Below, one piece after another: positions 62,901-64,000 of a stretch of DNA of 64,000 bases. The translations under genes were made by a program, and so were the position numbers. The notes under the pieces were generated by a model. That model searched no databases. It was not told where the DNA came from and saw only the letters and a program-made list of their open reading frames with translations. The stretch's first letter is position 1, and every line of letters begins with the position of its first letter. This DNA comes from Nyssa sinensis (taxonomy: Eukaryota > Streptophyta > Magnoliopsida > Cornales > Nyssaceae). The stretch covers positions 2,097,501 through 2,161,500 of the forward strand of contig CM018035.1 of NCBI GenBank assembly GCA_008638375.1. Direction: 5' to 3'.

Positions 62901-62971
62901 CCGTGTTTGACGACTCCGGCGCGAAGGGCTTCTTCCTCTTCTGCTGTCCACTTCTGCTTTTGATTCCCCAT
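52884..62971 (-). CDS. TRB4: Single-Myb-histone (SMH) telomere-repeat-binding factor, TRB4/5-like
   Basis: Five coding exons on the minus strand: 62822-62971, 57653-57891, 55802-55886, 53980-54063, 52884-53210. Phase is continuous, giving 294 aa. SMH/TRB proteins bind telomeric and telobox DNA in the nucleus and recruit chromatin regulators. The N-terminal Myb (about 1-57) has its three tryptophans at W8, W28 and W53 and the telobox-reading NIDLKDKWRN, split by intron 1 after K50. The start [20 protein letters not shown] resembles the TRB4/TRB5 branch. The H1/H5 linker-histone-like domain spans about 131-190 ([45 protein letters not shown]). A coiled coil follows at about 225-280 ([17 protein letters not shown]). 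The exon 2 donor (ATGGT|GTTGTA) is weak and is inferred from phase; other junctions are good consensus. Intron 1 is 4.9 kb and full of transposons. Confidence 0.88.
54575..54728 (-). mobile_element. Au-like SINE, antisense in plus-strand numbering, in TRB intron 3
   Basis: Read on the minus strand, the order is: GTTGCTCCGTTGTGATGTGG and GGTCATGTGTTGATTC (degenerate tRNA-like B-box region), GGGTAAGGCTGCGTACATC, CTGCAATGGCAGGAGCCTTG, GTACACCGAGACTATCC and a TTTTTTG tail. This order and the GGGTAAGGCTGCGTACA block are hallmarks of the plant Au SINE family. Its tRNA-derived head is decayed. Confidence 0.75.
57505..57614 (+). mobile_element. tRNA-derived SINE (family B, copy 1) in TRB intron 2
   Basis: Begins AACAAGCTCTAACTTGACTGG (A-box-like), then CTCCTCCACCTCTATATGGG, AGGTTGAGGGTTCAAGCC (B-box-like GGTTCAAGCC) and AGTGTGTGTAATTTACCTAT, and ends in poly(A) at 57603-57611. 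It is clearly homologous to 59127-59253. Internal RNA polymerase III boxes and a poly(A) tail define it as a SINE rather than a tRNA gene: there is no cloverleaf acceptor pairing. Confidence 0.75.
57961..58541. mobile_element. hAT-like MITE (family C) with perfect 8-bp target duplication, TRB intron 1
   Basis: The element at 57969-58533 (565 bp) starts CTATGAAGCACGGACACTC and ends GTATCCATGTTTCTTAG, imperfect terminal inverted repeats. It is flanked by identical AGCAGAAC at 57961-57968 and 58534-58541. An 8-bp duplication points to hAT mobilisation. There is no transposase frame. Its right half resembles sequence in the tandem duplication of the casein kinase gene (25145 onward). Confidence 0.85.
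59127..59253 (+). mobile_element. tRNA-derived SINE (family B, copy 2) in TRB intron 1
   Basis: Homologue of 57505-57614: AACAAGCTCTAGCTTGGTTGG, TCTCCTCCACCTCCTCATAT, GGGTTCAAGTCCCC (good B box), then an expanded GT microsatellite (59204-59230), ATTTACCTAT and poly(A). The A-box-like TAGCTTGGTTGG is better preserved than in copy 1. The GT run seems to have grown from the GTGTGTG present in copy 1. Confidence 0.78.
59903..59946. repeat. Compound microsatellite (AT)n(AC)n
   Basis: About 14 AT units followed by about 7 AC units, just upstream of a LINE fragment in TRB intron 1. Confidence 0.95.
59985..60698 (+). mobile_element. LINE 3' fragment, second subfamily, in TRB intron 1
   Basis: Encodes the C-terminal zf-RVT region: [20 protein letters not shown] (partial), [36 protein letters not shown] and a following degenerate tail with [19 protein letters not shown] residues. 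It ends GCCTTGTTTATATATAATAT, TTTACTG and poly(A) at 60690-60698. The 3' tail and protein differ from the 21.5 and 45.1 kb LINEs, so it is a separate subfamily. It lies antisense to the host gene. Confidence 0.85.
60715..60905 (+). repeat. Two tRNA-like SINE head sequences, direct pair about 100 bp apart
   Basis: GTCATTGCTTGGTGCAATGG recurs at 60719 and 60818. Each copy is followed by AAAAATTCTC/AAAAATGCTC and a GAGTTCAAGTTT motif (60767, 60871) resembling a Pol III B box; the GGTGCAATGG part resembles an A box. The second copy is longer (TGCTCGGACTGTCAAGTCTA, then GAGAGCAGCC). These look like two tRNA-derived SINE heads, the first truncated. A GT/GGTG microsatellite separates them. Confidence 0.6.
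60906..62821. other. Remainder of TRB intron 1, repeats possible but unclassified
   Basis: No coding exon recognised. Around 62020-62420 a motif pair recurs about three times: GTTCACTC/GTCGCTC-type words with AAAACCTATCCATGGGAA or AAAACTCATTAGTCCAGAA, then GTCATCAAGGTAAG and TCTACACCTTA. The spacing is about 125 bp, suggesting a degenerate tandem repeat. Confidence 0.45.
62050..62415. repeat. Degenerate tandem repeat, about 3 units of about 125 bp
   Basis: Units start near 62050, 62175 and 62291 (GTTCACTCTTGCGAGCATCG; TTGTCGCTCATGCAAATGTG; GTTCACTCCTGCCAACATGG). Each is followed by AAAC..AAAA[AC]CTAT/CTCAT, TCATCAAGGTAAG or TATCAAGGTTAG, an ATCA-rich stretch, CTACACCTTA and (first two) GCATGGTCAGTACAAA. 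Non-coding; lies within TRB intron 1. Confidence 0.65.
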
Positions 62972-63645
62972 CTCTCTCCCTCTCTCTGAAACTTCCTGTT
63001 TTTCTCTATTTAGAAATATTCGTCGGAGCGCTATGGATTTGAACTCGGACTATGAGTGCGAATTTCAAGGGGATCTTTCATTCCATGTACTGTTTGGCTC
63101 CCGCTCACTCTCGGATTTTGGAATAATTATCCCTCACAAACTCAAAATCTACCTTATAAAATCATGGGAATTTTTGACCCAACCCAAGTTGTTAAAAAAT
63201 TTATTAACCCGACTCAAACAGGTTTCAACTTATTTATCGGACTCAGGTACTTTTTAAAAATGTATAATTCTTAAGATTTTTATTTTTTTTTAATTAAAAA
63301 ACGTACTACGCCTTTAAAAAACGTATAAATCTAATACGCCTTTCAAAGGCGTCACCACCGTAATTTGCCCTTCTGGTTTCTATAACACTTTGGGCCTCTT
63401 TCAAACTGCCATTCCTTTTTCAAAAATCAATACAAATGAGAGAGAATGCTCTCACAGTCACAGACATCCTATTTATCTGTCAATCAATTTCCCCCTTTTC
63501 AGATTGATCTTCTTCATCAAGATCATCTTCTTCTGTTGGGATTGTTATACAGGGAGAGAAGTATATACAGAGAGAGAATGAGATCTCGAGATTTCCCACC
63601 CAAATAGATATCAGCAGATGCGGGGATTAAAAGCAAAGGCGGCGA
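62972..63645. promoter_or_regulatory. Intergenic between divergent genes; candidate bidirectional promoter region
   Basis: Left: a CT-rich leader of the minus-strand TRB-like gene on the plus strand at 62970-63010 (GA-rich on its sense strand). Right: CT-rich and then GA-rich sequence (63510-63645) of the kind seen in plant leaders, oriented for a + strand gene. A short perfect hairpin CGCCTTT-C-AAAGGCG lies at 63339-63353. Two short reading frames start at 63579 (10 codons) and 63618 (15 codons); they could be upstream frames, but nothing identifies the downstream gene. Confidence 0.4.
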
Positions 63646-63646
63646 G

Positions 63647-63991
63647 AATTAAGATTGATTTTTAGAGAGAGAGAGTTTGGAAGAGTTTCTGTGATTGTGT
63701 GAGTGTCTTGCTATCTCTATAAAATTGGGTTGGTTTGCAACTGGGTTACCAGATTAGGAGTAATTAAGATTGATTTTTAGAGAGAGAGAGTTTGGAAGAG
63801 TTTCTGTGATTGTGTGGGTGTCTTGCTATCTCTATAAAATTGGGTTGGTTTGTAACTGGGTTACCAGATTAGGAGGAATTAAGATTGATTTTTAGAGAGA
63901 GAGAGTTTGGAAGAGTTTCTGTGATGGTGTGGGTGTCTTGCTATCTCTATAAAATTGGGTTGGTTTGTAACTAGGTTACTAGGTTAGGAGG
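63647..63991 (+). repeat. Three tandem 115-bp repeats with TATA-like motifs, ending at a splice-donor consensus
   Basis: Units at 63647-63761, 63762-63876 and 63877-63991 are about 97% identical. Each starts AATTAAGATTGATTTTTAG, carries a GA tract, TTTGGAAGAGTTTCTGTGAT, a TATAAAA (63718, 63833, 63948) and GGGTTGGTTTG, and ends TTAGGAG. The third unit runs straight into GGAG|GTAAGAGAG, a strong donor, whereas the first two junctions read GAGTAATT and GAGGAATT. Probably the end of a 5' leader exon, or a repeated core promoter, of a gene that continues beyond the window. Confidence 0.9.
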
Positions 63992-64000
63992 TAAGAGAGT

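Overview
This window is nuclear DNA from a flowering plant, almost certainly a eudicot. The evidence is AT-rich intergenic DNA, many GT-AG introns, plant-specific families (DUF3511, single-Myb-histone/TRB protein, the ALA4-7 branch of P4-ATPases, plant casein kinase I-like), and typical plant transposons (Stowaway and hAT-like MITEs, Au-like SINE, L1-type LINEs, a Copia-type LTR remnant). I cannot name the species.

Layout. 1-5600: AT-rich intergenic DNA with a degenerate 260-bp duplication. 5600-12480 (+): a complete phospholipid flippase gene (ALA4-7 clade, 10 coding exons, 1231 aa). 12480-15100: intergenic repeats. 15100-28200 (+): a complete casein kinase I-like gene (14 coding exons, 477 aa) whose introns hold a hAT-like MITE, a 2.7-kb LINE with an inverted 5' part, a Stowaway element and a tandem duplication that copied part of one exon. 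28200-33600: intergenic, with a 74-bp tandem repeat ending in a perfect 22-bp-arm hairpin. 33609-33968 (-): a DUF3511 protein. 34000-38700: intergenic with diverged dispersed repeats. 38700-44400 (-): a complete eIF4A gene (4 coding exons, 413 aa, leader intron). 44400-48900: intergenic, with a 5'-truncated LINE and a Copia LTR remnant. 48950-51200 (+): glycylpeptide N-tetradecanoyltransferase (435 aa, intronless CDS behind a leader intron). 52884-62971 (-): a complete TRB4/5-like single-Myb-histone gene (5 exons, 294 aa) stretched to 10 kb by SINEs, a MITE and a LINE. 63000-64000: probable promoter or leader of another + strand gene, with three 115-bp tandem repeats running into a strong splice-donor sequence at the window edge.

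The six genes are independent, mostly housekeeping loci (membrane lipid asymmetry, Ser/Thr phosphorylation, translation initiation, protein N-myristoylation, telomere/chromatin binding, one unknown). They do not form a pathway or cluster. All exon joins were checked for reading-frame continuity, and every multi-exon gene gives an uninterrupted protein of normal family length.

I found no convincing new biological system. The points most worth checking are the partial-exon tandem duplication in the kinase gene, the perfect hairpin near 33.1 kb, the TATA-bearing 115-bp repeats at the right edge, and the twin-priming-like LINE.
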